64,000 bases of DNA from DASXHZ01 sp036488085 (GTDB lineage: Bacteria > Acidobacteriota > Thermoanaerobaculia > Gp7-AA8): positions 130,550-194,549 of the forward strand of contig DASXHZ010000012.1 in the NCBI GenBank assembly GCA_036488085.1. The letters are read 5' to 3'. The notes beneath the pieces were generated by a model. The model had not been told where the DNA came from. It ran no database searches and saw only the letters and a program-made list of their open reading frames with translations. This document shows positions 1 to 8,064 of the stretch, one piece after another (the stretch's first letter is position 1; each line of letters starts with the position of its first letter). A program made the translations under genes and the position numbers.

Positions 1-1494
1 CAGCCCCGCCTGCGTGCGGAGAAGGGAAAGGTCCACCGTCGCCCCTTCGATGAACCCGAGGTTGAAGAGCGCTGCGTTGTCGCGGAGCAGGCGCGCGATG
101 TCTTGCGGTGACTCGGCAGTCAATCCCAATTGCTCCAGGGCGAGCGCGAGGTCGGGTCGTTCACGGTAGATGAGCTGGAGGGTCGGCGCCTCGCTCTGCC
201 GATCGACGTAGGCGGTCGCGAAGAAACCGCCGCCCGAGACTCGCCCGGTGAAGCGGAAGCCCTGCGTCGACGAAGAAGAAGACGAGTCGCCGAAGCGTGC
301 CAGTGCCGTGAGGCCGCCGTGCGCGAAGTCGAGCGCCACGCCGGCGGGAAGAACGAGGCTTCGCGTCGACGCGCCGCTCGGTACGATCGCTCGGAAGTCG
401 CCGTAGTTCATGCCGCCGAGGAACGAGAGCGACTTGGTGGCGCGATACCGCACCTCGGCGTTCGACGTCGCGCTGCGCTGCTCGAAGTGCGGCAGGATGT
501 AGTGATTCGCGGAGGCGTCGACGATCGCGCTGACGCGGTTTCCGAAACGGCCGCTCCACGACGCATCCGAATAGAAGCCGTGAAGGTCGCTCGGCCCCGC
601 GCCCGCAAAACGGCGCGGCTCGTAGCGAACGTCGGCGCGGAGCTGGCTCGCTCCGCGATCTGTCGAGAGCTGAAACGCTCCGCCGAGGCCGCGGCTGATG
701 CCGATTTCGCCCCGAGCGCGCAGGAGGTCGCTGTCGCCGTACTCGGCGAGCAGCGATGCGACTACGCCGCGGCGGTCCTCCGCGGCGTTGCGGCTCGGAT
801 AGAAGAAAACACTCGGCATCAGCCGGAGCACCGGCGATATGCGTTGCACGTAGGAGGCGCCGAAGACCATCTCGCGCTGCACGGGGAGAACGAGCCCGTC
901 GTAGAACGCGGCTCCTGTGTATCCGGCGTGGATGCGCCATGTGTCGCTTTCGAGGTGGAAGCCGCGCACGTTGGTCCGCGAGAGGGTGAGTGGCGAGTTG
1001 TCGACCGGGCGGTCGAAGAAGGTGATGCGGCGCGAAGGAGTGACGATGGAGTACGAGGCCGATGGGAACGACGCCCTCGGCTGATTCACGTTCATGACGT
1101 GAACTTCCGTGCGCCGTTTGTCGTCTCCGCTGGTCGCGTCGATGATCGTCGTCGCCTGGCGCGTGCTGCTGCTGTAACGCGTCTCCGCCATCGCGGCTGG
1201 CGGCTTCGCCTCTGCGATCGGTGCGGCTGAGACTCGGGCGACGACGACCACGTCGATCGTCCGGGTATCTTCCATCGTCACGATGACGACCCGCGTTGTG
1301 CCGGGACTCTTTCCGGAGATGGTCACGACGCCGCTGTGTGACGAAGCCTCCGCGATCGAGCCGTCGACCGCGTAGGCGGCCGTGACTGCCGGCGTCAGAA
1401 GCTGCCGGGACTCACCCGCCGTGACGGTGAGATCCGCCGCAAGCGCCCCTCCGGCAAGGAGGAATGCGGCGATGACGCAGAGAGCCCGTTTCAC
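1..1494 (-). CDS. Outer-membrane beta-barrel with CpaC-like N-domain (C-terminus beyond window)
   Basis: An open frame starts at a GTG (1494-1492), overlaps the stop of the upstream gene as GTGA, and stays open for 498 codons to the window edge, so the C-terminus is missing. A signal peptide (MKRALCVIAAF...ALA) is followed at about residues 20-85 by a small domain, LTVTAGESRQLL...ITGKSPGTTRVVIVT in style, which resembles the N-terminal domain of CpaC/secretin-type pilus proteins. The remainder is long, rich in alternating aromatic and polar strands (FHLESDTWRIHAGYTGAAFY) and looks like an outer-membrane barrel. It is the last visible gene of an operon with a chaperone-like protein and two pilin-like subunits, so an usher-like or anchoring role is inferred. 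No classical usher N-domain is seen. Confidence 0.75.
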   Translation of the reverse strand, partial: MKRALCVIAAFLLAGGALAADLTVTAGESRQLLTPAVTAAYAVDGSIAEASSHSGVVTISGKSPGTTRVVIVTMEDTRTIDVVVVARVSAAPIAEAKPPAAMAETRYSSSTRQATTIIDATSGDDKRRTEVHVMNVNQPRASFPSASYSIVTPSRRITFFDRPVDNSPLTLSRTNVRGFHLESDTWRIHAGYTGAAFYDGLVLPVQREMVFGASYVQRISPVLRLMPSVFFYPSRNAAEDRRGVVASLLAEYGDSDLLRARGEIGISRGLGGAFQLSTDRGASQLRADVRYEPRRFAGAGPSDLHGFYSDASWSGRFGNRVSAIVDASANHYILPHFEQRSATSNAEVRYRATKSLSFLGGMNYGDFRAIVPSGASTRSLVLPAGVALDFAHGGLTALARFGDSSSSSSTQGFRFTGRVSGGGFFATAYVDRQSEAPTLQLIYRERPDLALALEQLGLTAESPQDIARLLRDNAALFNLGFIEGATVDLSLLRTQAGL

Positions 1495-2258
1495 CGGATC
1501 ACCATCTCGGCGTTGCGCGTGACGACTTTGCCGCCGGCATCGCAGGTGAGGAGCACGCGGTAACGGCCGGCCGCGAGCTCGCCCGCGAACTCGCCGTGGA
1601 GGACGACGTTCTCGCCCGGCAGAACGCGGCGCGATTCGAACGGCGCCTTGCCGACCAGTCGTCCCTGGCCATCGAGGATCGCCGCGATTCCTTTCGCGAC
1701 GAATGGTTCCGTTCCGTTGTTGACGAACGGCTGCGTGAAGGCCGCATTTGACGTCGCACTCTGCGGCGTGATCGAAGGTGCGCCGGCATCGAAGGCGATC
1801 GAGTCAGACAGCGCGAACGTCATCAACGTTCCAAGCGACGCCGTCATCGCGGTGTTGCCGCGCACGATGCGGTCCTTGCCGTGGAAGAGCGCCGTGACCG
1901 CGCGGACGGTCGTGCGCGGCGGGATCGTCACCGTGACGTCGACGCCGGCCGTCTGTCCGGCGGCGATGGTGACGCTGCGTTGCGAGAAGACAGCCGTGGC
2001 GGCGATGCTTCCGTCTGTCTCCCCTGCCGGCACGAGGACGCGCTTTCCGTTGTGGACGACCACGTCCTCCGCCACGAGCTCGAACGAGAATGGTCGCGAG
2101 GTACCGTTGGTCAGCAGCATCCGCTGCGTCGTGCTTTGCCCCGCTTCGCCGCGCAGCATGATGACGGCGGGCGTGACCGACAGCGCACCAGTGCTCGCGT
2201 GCGCTGCTGCGGCGAGGCCGAGAATGAGTAGGACGATCAGTCGTCGCATCATGTTCAT
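1491..2258 (-). CDS. Periplasmic pilus-chaperone-like protein
   Basis: This is a 255-residue exported protein with a clear signal peptide (MNMMRRLIVLLILGLAAAAHA). The mature part begins LSVTPAVIMLRGEAGQ and reads as two immunoglobulin-like beta-sandwich domains, comparable in size and layout to fimbrial chaperones: an N-terminal domain where conserved positions before strand G would cap subunits, then a second domain from about residue 165 (PFVNNGTEPFVAKGIAAIL). The family call rests on fold-like pattern and context, not on a recognised signature. It follows two pilin-like genes by 6 nt and overlaps the downstream barrel gene by 4 nt, so translation is probably coupled. It could instead be a DUF916-like surface protein without chaperone function. 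Confidence 0.6.
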   Translation of the reverse strand: MNMMRRLIVLLILGLAAAAHASTGALSVTPAVIMLRGEAGQSTTQRMLLTNGTSRPFSFELVAEDVVVHNGKRVLVPAGETDGSIAATAVFSQRSVTIAAGQTAGVDVTVTIPPRTTVRAVTALFHGKDRIVRGNTAMTASLGTLMTFALSDSIAFDAGAPSITPQSATSNAAFTQPFVNNGTEPFVAKGIAAILDGQGRLVGKAPFESRRVLPGENVVLHGEFAGELAAGRYRVLLTCDAGGKVVTRNAEMVIR

Positions 2259-2264
2259 CAGCTC

Positions 2265-2723
2265 CTAGTTGGTCGAGGCTTCCCACCCGATCGCGGTGTT
2301 GAGCGGCCCCTCGGCCGCCGTCACCGGCACTTCGATGTCGATCCGGTGCGAAGTCACGGCTCCGATCGGAATCTGCGGGTCGATGACGATCGGCGCGGCA
2401 CCGAGAAGCTGCCCATCGACCCGGATGGAACAGCGGGCGTCGGGCGCCGCGACGAAGGCCCGCAGAGATGCCGATCCGCGGCTGCCGGTGCGCCGGTCGA
2501 TGCGGATCTGGATCGTCTCGCTCCGCATCGTCCGATCCCGCTTGTCGTTCCGCGCGGTGTGCGACACGCTGCCGAGGTCGAGAAGGCCGGCGCGGGAGAC
2601 GAAGGTGATCGTCAGCTCGTCCTGGACCGGCGCGACCGCGCGGCGGCGCGGGGCGGCGAGAGCGATGCTGCCCGCGCTTAGAGTCAGCGCGAGCAGCATC
2701 GCGATGGCGTTAGCCTGTCGCAT
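2265..2723 (-). CDS. Secreted pilin-like protein (minor subunit candidate)
   Basis: A 152-residue protein with a signal peptide (ending SAGSIALA) and a short basic stretch PRRRA. The mature domain is all-beta in pattern (DELTITFVSRAGLLDLGSV). Its last residues, NTAIGWEASTN, resemble the end of the upstream 173-residue protein (NTINFTATSN), suggesting related beta-sandwich subunits. One cysteine is visible in the mature part. It lies 7 nt after that gene and 6 nt before the chaperone-like gene, so it is probably a second structural or adaptor subunit of the same fibre. No database family is recognised with certainty. Confidence 0.6.
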   Translation of the reverse strand: MRQANAIAMLLALTLSAGSIALAAPRRRAVAPVQDELTITFVSRAGLLDLGSVSHTARNDKRDRTMRSETIQIRIDRRTGSRGSASLRAFVAAPDARCSIRVDGQLLGAAPIVIDPQIPIGAVTSHRIDIEVPVTAAEGPLNTAIGWEASTN

Positions 2724-2730
2724 GGCGTGG

Positions 2731-3252
2731 TTAGTTCGAGGTGGCCGTGAAGTTGATCGTGTTGTCGATCGCGGCGGCAGCGGCGCTGTCGGCGACGACG
2801 ATGTCCCACGAGTACGAGCCGGTCGATCCGTAGGTGCCGGTGCTCGTCAGTGTCGTGGCGGCGCTGTCGGAAAGCGTCGAGCCGTTGAGCTTCCACGCGA
2901 CGCCCGAAGCGGGTGCGGACCCGAGCTGGGCGGTCAGCGTGTAGTCGGTGCTGGTCAGGTTCGCCTTGTCGACCTGCACGCCGACGGTGGACGAGAGCGT
3001 CCAGTTCGACGCGCCGCGCGCGAGCGTGAAGCCGGTCGGCGCCGACCCGTACTTGCTGATCGAGCCGAGGGCCGACGTCGCGGCGGCGGTCCCGGTGCCG
3101 CTGGTCGTTCCGCCAGCCGATTCCACCGTCAAGCTGATCGAACTGTCGATCGTGCCCGTGACGGTGAGCGTGGCGCTATTGGTGGCCGCGAACGCGGACG
3201 TACCGAACGCCAGCGCCGCGATAACGAGGGAAGACATCAGAAAACGTTTCAT
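2731..3252 (-). CDS. Secreted pilin-like major subunit candidate
   Basis: A 173-residue protein with a textbook signal peptide (MKRFLMSSLVIAALAFGTSAFA). The mature part is rich in Thr, Ser, Gly and Ala and predicted all-beta (ATLTVTGTIDSSISLTVESAGG, later SSTVGVQVDKANLTSTDYTL), similar in style to DUF4402 or spore-coat-U-like secreted domains. It has no cysteines and no type IV prepilin cleavage motif. A strong Shine-Dalgarno (AGGAG) stands 5 to 7 nt before the ATG, fitting an abundant first gene of the operon. Its C-terminal motif is shared with the next gene. A role as major fibre subunit is inferred from size, composition and position. Confidence 0.65.
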   Translation of the reverse strand: MKRFLMSSLVIAALAFGTSAFAATNSATLTVTGTIDSSISLTVESAGGTTSGTGTAAATSALGSISKYGSAPTGFTLARGASNWTLSSTVGVQVDKANLTSTDYTLTAQLGSAPASGVAWKLNGSTLSDSAATTLTSTGTYGSTGSYSWDIVVADSAAAAAIDNTINFTATSN

Positions 3253-3391
3253 TGCACTCTCCTTCTTTCGTTGGGTTGATTGCGACTTGCTACCCGTCGA
3301 GTGAGTCGCGGAGAGGGCGAAAAAAATACAGGGGGGTATTTCGCGAGATGAGGGACTGGCCGGACCTAGAGTCGATCGGCGATGTTCGCGG

Positions 3392-3853
3392 TCATCGCCC
3401 CTTCGCCTGCTCGCCGCGCAGTACCGTGCAGGTACTGGTCGCTTTCGCGACGAGCTTTTCCTCGGGGAGCGAAACGAGGTCGCACTCGAGGTAGACGAGG
3501 GTTCGGCCGCTGTGGACGACGCGGGCGCGGGCTTCGAGGTGGGCGTCGAGCACGGGGCGGAGGTAGGTCATGTGGAGCTCGATGGTGGTGAAGGACTCGC
3601 CGAGCTGGAGGAGGGTCGCGCACGCCATCCCCATCGCGGCGTCGGCGACGTCGCAGAGGATTCCGCCGTGGACGGTCCCCATCGGGTTCGCGTGTTTGTC
3701 GCGGCGCGCGTCGAGGCGGAAGACGGCCGACCCGCGCTCGGCGTGCACCGCCTCGAAACCGATCAGCGTCGCGACGGGCGGCGGCAGGAGCATCGCGAAT
3801 CCTTCCGTCGGCTCGCCGCGCAGCGCGCGTTGGATGGCGTCGAATACATCCAT
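3392..3853 (-). CDS. PaaI-family hotdog thioesterase
   Basis: A 153-residue single-domain hotdog protein. The signature GTVHGGILCDVADAAMGMA around residues 58-76 carries the HGG turn and the acidic residue on the central helix (D in CDVADAA) that PaaI/YdiI-type acyl-CoA thioesterases use. The length is normal. It would hydrolyse aryl- or acyl-CoA in the cytoplasm; the substrate cannot be told from sequence. It lies 21 nt downstream of the RND pump gene on the same strand and may be transcribed with it. The ATG is preceded by TATCCT at 13 nt rather than a clear Shine-Dalgarno. Confidence 0.85.
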   Translation of the reverse strand: MDVFDAIQRALRGEPTEGFAMLLPPPVATLIGFEAVHAERGSAVFRLDARRDKHANPMGTVHGGILCDVADAAMGMACATLLQLGESFTTIELHMTYLRPVLDAHLEARARVVHSGRTLVYLECDLVSLPEEKLVAKATSTCTVLRGEQAKGR

Positions 3854-3874
3854 TTGGATGACGCTGAGGATAGC

Positions 3875-6800
3875 TCACGTCGCAGGTGGGCGATCGCCGC
3901 GGTGAAGGACGGCGAAAACGGTCGGCGTCACGACCAGCGAGAGGACGAGTGCGAACAACAGTCCCCCGATGACGCAGATCGCCAGCGGCTGGAGGAGCTC
4001 CGAGCCCGACCCGAGTGCGACCGCCAGCGGCAGCATTCCGAGCATGGCGGCGAGGGAGGTCATGAGCACCGGACGGAACCTCCTCCGGCCGGACGCGCGG
4101 AGGGCGGTCGCGAGATCGACGCCGCTGCGCAGGTGATCCTCTACCGTGTCGAGCATCAGGATGCCGTTCTTGGAGACGATGCCGACGATCATGATCATCC
4201 CCATCATCGAGACGACGTTGAGCGTCGTGTGCGTGAGCAGCAGCGCGCCGACGCTGCCGGAGAGGGCAAGCACCGCGCCGCAGACGATGGCGGTCGGATG
4301 GGTGAACGAACGGAACTCGATCACCAGCACGATGAAAACGAGCGCCACGGCCAGCGCCAACGCGATGAGCAGCTCGCGGAACGACGCCTGCTGCTCCTGA
4401 TAGAGGCCGCCGTATTCGACCGTCATCCCGGCGGGGAGGTGAACCTGACGCGCCATCTGCGCCTGGATGTCGCGAATGGCTGACCCCAGGTCGCGGCCTT
4501 CGAGACGGGCGGTAACCGCGACGGTCTGGCGCAAGCCGTCGCGATCGATCTCGGTCTGGCCGGCGTCGTAGTCGACGGAGGCGATCTGGCTGATACGCAC
4601 GGTGCCGTTGGTAACCGGCGAGCGGAGCGGGAGGGCGCGCAACTCGTCGAGCTGCCGCGGCGGGCCGGCCAGCCACACCCGTACACCGACCGAGCGGCCA
4701 TGCTCGATCACGTTGGAGACGACGTCGCCGTTGAGCGCAACGGTGAGCGCCTCGTTCACGTCGTTCGCCGTAAGTCCGAACAGCGCAGCGCGCTGCGGAT
4801 CGACGCGGAACGTCACCGCGGGACCGCTGACCACGATGCCGTTGAACACGTCAACCACGCCATCGATCTTGCCGATGACGCCGGCCACCTGGTCCGCCGT
4901 CCGGCGCAGCGCGGCGGGATCTTCGCTGAAGAGGCGGATCTCGATCGGCGAGGGGGAGCTGACCAGATCGCCGATCAAGTCGGAGAGGATGCCAAGGAAC
5001 TCGACGCGCAGCGCCGGCTCGCTACTCTCGATCTTCTTGCGCAGCGCCGATGTGACGTCGTCCGTCGTCGCCGATTCCTTCACCTTCACCGCGAAGTCGC
5101 CCGTGTTGGGCTCGGTGACGCCCGCGAGGCCGAGTTGCAGCCCGGTGCGCCGCGAATAGCTCTCGATCTCCGGCGTCGCTTTCAACATCTGCTCGACGTG
5201 GCGGAGCATCCGATCAGTTTCGTCGAGTGACGCGCCGGGCGGAGCGACGTAGTCGAGGATGAAACCGTGCTCGTCGAACTCGGGCAGGAACTCCGAGCCG
5301 AGGAAGCGGTAGGCGACGTATGAAAGCGCGGCGACAGCGATGATGATGATGAACACGATGCCCGTGCGCCGCAGCGCGTGCGCCAGGATCCACTCGTAGG
5401 CATCGATCAGCCGCCGGAGCAGCGGCCCGTGATGCTCTTCATCCTCCCCTTTCTCATCGCCTTTCTCATGCGCCGGAATGCGTATGAAGCGCTCTGCGAC
5501 GACCGGCGTGAAGGTCAGCGCCAGCACGAGCGACGTCAGGAGCGCCACGCTCATGGTCAGCGCCAGCGAACGGAAAAAGACTCCGGTGATGCCGGTGAGC
5601 AGCGCGAGCGGAAGGAAGACGACCACCGGCGTGATGGTCGAGCCGATGATCGGGCCGGAGATCTCGGCGACCGCGCTGTGCACCGCCTCGGCGCGGCCCT
5701 GGCCGCGCGCCATGTGGGTGTAGATGTTCTCGACGACCACGATGGCGTCGTCGATGACGAGGCCGATCGCCGCGGCCACGCCGCCGAGGGTCATGAGGTC
5801 GAACGACAGCCCGACGATCCACATCGCCACGAACGTGATCAGCACCGTTACCGGGATGACCAGCGTGGCGACGAGCGTCGTCCCCCAGTTGCGCAGGAAT
5901 CCGTACAGGATCAGGACGGAGAGGATGAGACCGATGAGGATCGCGTCGCGCACCGAGCCGACCGAGCTACGCACGAGAATCGACTGATCGTAGAAGGGCT
6001 TGATCTCGACGTCGGGCGGCAGCTGCGACTTGAGGCTGTCGAGCGTTTTCTTCACTTCGTCCACTACCGAGACGATGTTCGCGGTCGGCTGGCGTAGGAC
6101 GTTAACGAGCGCCGCGGGTCGTCCGTCGGCGGTGACGATCGTGAAGCGCGGCTCCAGTCCCGGCTGCACGTTGGCGACGTCGCTGACGCGCACCGGCACG
6201 CCGTTGACGTTTGCGACCACCAACGCCGCCACATCGTCGGGCGTGGAGGCCTGGCCGCTGACGAGCGCCAGCTCCAGTTGATGGTTCTCGTTGATCAGGC
6301 CGGGACTGAGGATCACGTTCGCGTTCTTGATGGCGTCGCCGACCTGTTGCAGCGACAGCCCGCGCGCCTCGAGGCGCGTGCGGTCGACGAGGACGTGGTA
6401 CTCGCGCATCTGTCCGCCGTCCACCGACACACGCGCCACGCCGGCGATGCGCGCCAGCGGCGGCCGGATGATGACGTCGGCGAGGTTGCGCAGCGTGCCG
6501 GGATCGCGCTTCGGCGAAGTTACGCTGTAGCCGACGATCGGGAAAACGGCGAAGGTGAGCCGCTCGACGCGGTCGAACGTTGCGCCGGGCGGGAGCTGTC
6601 CCGACAGTGACGAAGTCTTCGTCTGCACGAGCTGCAGCACCTGCTGCATGTTGGCCCGCCAGTCGAAGAAGAGATCGATCTCGCTCGAACCGCGTGCGGT
6701 GATCGAGCGGATGCGGGCAATGCCCGGGATGCCGCTCATGGCCTCCTCGATGGGGCGCGTCACGCTCACGAGGGTCTGCTGCGCGGGAGCGACGCCGTTG

Positions 6801-6949
6801 TCGGCCACGATGATGATGCGCGGGAAGTCGGTCTGCGGAAAGAGCGCGCGCGGGATGCGGAAGAGGGCCACGACGCCGGCGATTGAGAGCAGCGCGATCA
6901 CCAGCAGCACCGCGCGCGAGTGGCGCGAAACGACGCGGCCGAGGTTCAT
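3875..6949 (-). CDS. RND efflux transporter, inner-membrane permease
   Basis: A 1024-residue AcrB/MexB-type permease of full family length. The N-terminal segment LLVIALLSIAGVVALFRIPRALFPQTDFP gives TM1 and the start of the porter domain. A cluster of TM helices begins near residue 335, and the motif GLVIDDAIVVVENIY contains the paired aspartates of TM4 that drive proton coupling. A second porter half and the TM7-12 block (ALALAVALVFIVLVIEF, GIVSKNGILMLDTVED) follow. It overlaps the upstream adaptor gene by 4 nt. With the adaptor and the TolC-like protein it should form a tripartite pump spanning both membranes. The HAE1-like motif suggests drugs or other organic substrates rather than metals, which is inference. 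Confidence 0.95.
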   Translation of the reverse strand: MNLGRVVSRHSRAVLLVIALLSIAGVVALFRIPRALFPQTDFPRIIIVADNGVAPAQQTLVSVTRPIEEAMSGIPGIARIRSITARGSSEIDLFFDWRANMQQVLQLVQTKTSSLSGQLPPGATFDRVERLTFAVFPIVGYSVTSPKRDPGTLRNLADVIIRPPLARIAGVARVSVDGGQMREYHVLVDRTRLEARGLSLQQVGDAIKNANVILSPGLINENHQLELALVSGQASTPDDVAALVVANVNGVPVRVSDVANVQPGLEPRFTIVTADGRPAALVNVLRQPTANIVSVVDEVKKTLDSLKSQLPPDVEIKPFYDQSILVRSSVGSVRDAILIGLILSVLILYGFLRNWGTTLVATLVIPVTVLITFVAMWIVGLSFDLMTLGGVAAAIGLVIDDAIVVVENIYTHMARGQGRAEAVHSAVAEISGPIIGSTITPVVVFLPLALLTGITGVFFRSLALTMSVALLTSLVLALTFTPVVAERFIRIPAHEKGDEKGEDEEHHGPLLRRLIDAYEWILAHALRRTGIVFIIIIAVAALSYVAYRFLGSEFLPEFDEHGFILDYVAPPGASLDETDRMLRHVEQMLKATPEIESYSRRTGLQLGLAGVTEPNTGDFAVKVKESATTDDVTSALRKKIESSEPALRVEFLGILSDLIGDLVSSPSPIEIRLFSEDPAALRRTADQVAGVIGKIDGVVDVFNGIVVSGPAVTFRVDPQRAALFGLTANDVNEALTVALNGDVVSNVIEHGRSVGVRVWLAGPPRQLDELRALPLRSPVTNGTVRISQIASVDYDAGQTEIDRDGLRQTVAVTARLEGRDLGSAIRDIQAQMARQVHLPAGMTVEYGGLYQEQQASFRELLIALALAVALVFIVLVIEFRSFTHPTAIVCGAVLALSGSVGALLLTHTTLNVVSMMGMIMIVGIVSKNGILMLDTVEDHLRSGVDLATALRASGRRRFRPVLMTSLAAMLGMLPLAVALGSGSELLQPLAICVIGGLLFALVLSLVVTPTVFAVLHRGDRPPAT

Positions 6950-8064
6950 TGCGCGACCGTGACCTTCGTCTTGTCGGGGAGGCCGTAGTTGCCTTCGATC
7001 ACTACGGTCTCGCCACCGTGCAGTCCCGACACGATCTGCGTCCGCTGCCGGTCATGCGCGCCGATGGTGACGTGTACCTCGTTCGCGACTGACTGAGCGT
7101 CGACAACGATGACGGTGCCGGCGTTGGCGTTCGTCGCGTCGAGCGTCACGGCGGCCGTCGGGACGATGACGGCGTTCGCGGCCGCACTGCTGGCGATGGT
7201 GACGTGCGCCGCGGCGTTCGGACGCAGACGGCCATCGGGATTCGGCAGCGTGACCCACACTTCGACGGCACGGCTCTGCGGATCGGCGGAGCGGCCGACG
7301 AGCGTGACCGCCGACTGCAGCGTGACGCCGGGGAGATCGTCCGGCATGACGGTGGCCGCGTCGCCGGGATGGACGCGTGCGGCCGCGTCGTCGGAAAGCG
7401 GCGCCTTGACGATCACGGTCGAGGCGTCGGCGATGGTCAGGAGTTTGTTGCCGGCGGTGGCGAAGTCGCCCTGATACGCGAATTGATCGGTGACCACGCC
7501 GTCGAACGGGGCGCGGACCTCGGCGTAGCTAAGCTGCGCATCGAGCGACCCGAGGTGATTGGCGGCCTCGCCGATCTTGCTGTTCGCGGTCTTGAGCGCG
7601 CCGGCGGCGTTGGCAACGTCGAGCTGCGACGACTCGAGGTCCTTCTTCGAGATGCCGCCCTTCGCGTACAACCCCTGCCGCCGTTCGTACACGCGGCGCG
7701 CGTTCTCCAGCGCCGCCGCGGCGGGCGCGACGGCGTCTTTCGCGGTCGTCACCGCCGACGCGGCCTCGGCGCGCTGCGCCGTGAGGTCGCGCGCCTCGAC
7801 CTGCGCCAGCAGTTCGCCGGCGCGGACGGTGCGGTTCTTCAGCAGCGGCATCTGTGCGATCTGTCCGTTGATCTTGGAGCTCACGGTCGCCTCGCGACGC
7901 GCGGTGATCGTCCCCACCAGATCGATCGGCTGCGCGATCGTGCCGACTTCCGCCTTCGCGACGCGGACGCTGACGACCGGAACCGCCTCTTTCTCGGATT
8001 CAGCGCCATGACAGGCGGCGAATAGAAGCGCCAGTACGAGCAGTCGTTTCCAGTCTCTATTCAT
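6946..8064 (-). CDS. RND pump periplasmic adaptor (membrane fusion protein)
   Basis: A 372-residue HlyD/AcrA-type adaptor. The N-terminus MNRDWKRLLVLALLFAACHG ends in a lipobox-like LFAAC, so it is probably a lipoprotein, although Phe at -3 is unusual. The barrel-sandwich halves are visible as VGTITARREATVSSKINGQI (about 50-70) and AEVRAPFDGVVTDQFAYQGDF (about 180-200), flanking a helical hairpin rich in Ala, Glu and Lys. Beta-barrel and membrane-proximal domains follow. The stop overlaps the permease start by 4 nt and its own start overlaps the outer-membrane gene, indicating one co-translated operon. Confidence 0.93.
   Translation of the reverse strand: MNRDWKRLLVLALLFAACHGAESEKEAVPVVSVRVAKAEVGTIAQPIDLVGTITARREATVSSKINGQIAQMPLLKNRTVRAGELLAQVEARDLTAQRAEAASAVTTAKDAVAPAAAALENARRVYERRQGLYAKGGISKKDLESSQLDVANAAGALKTANSKIGEAANHLGSLDAQLSYAEVRAPFDGVVTDQFAYQGDFATAGNKLLTIADASTVIVKAPLSDDAAARVHPGDAATVMPDDLPGVTLQSAVTLVGRSADPQSRAVEVWVTLPNPDGRLRPNAAAHVTIASSAAANAVIVPTAAVTLDATNANAGTVIVVDAQSVANEVHVTIGAHDRQRTQIVSGLHGGETVVIEGNYGLPDKTKVTVAQ

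Noticed and set aside
2731..3252. A type IV pilin
   Set aside because: It has a normal Sec signal peptide with AxA cleavage and no GFTLIE-type prepilin motif.
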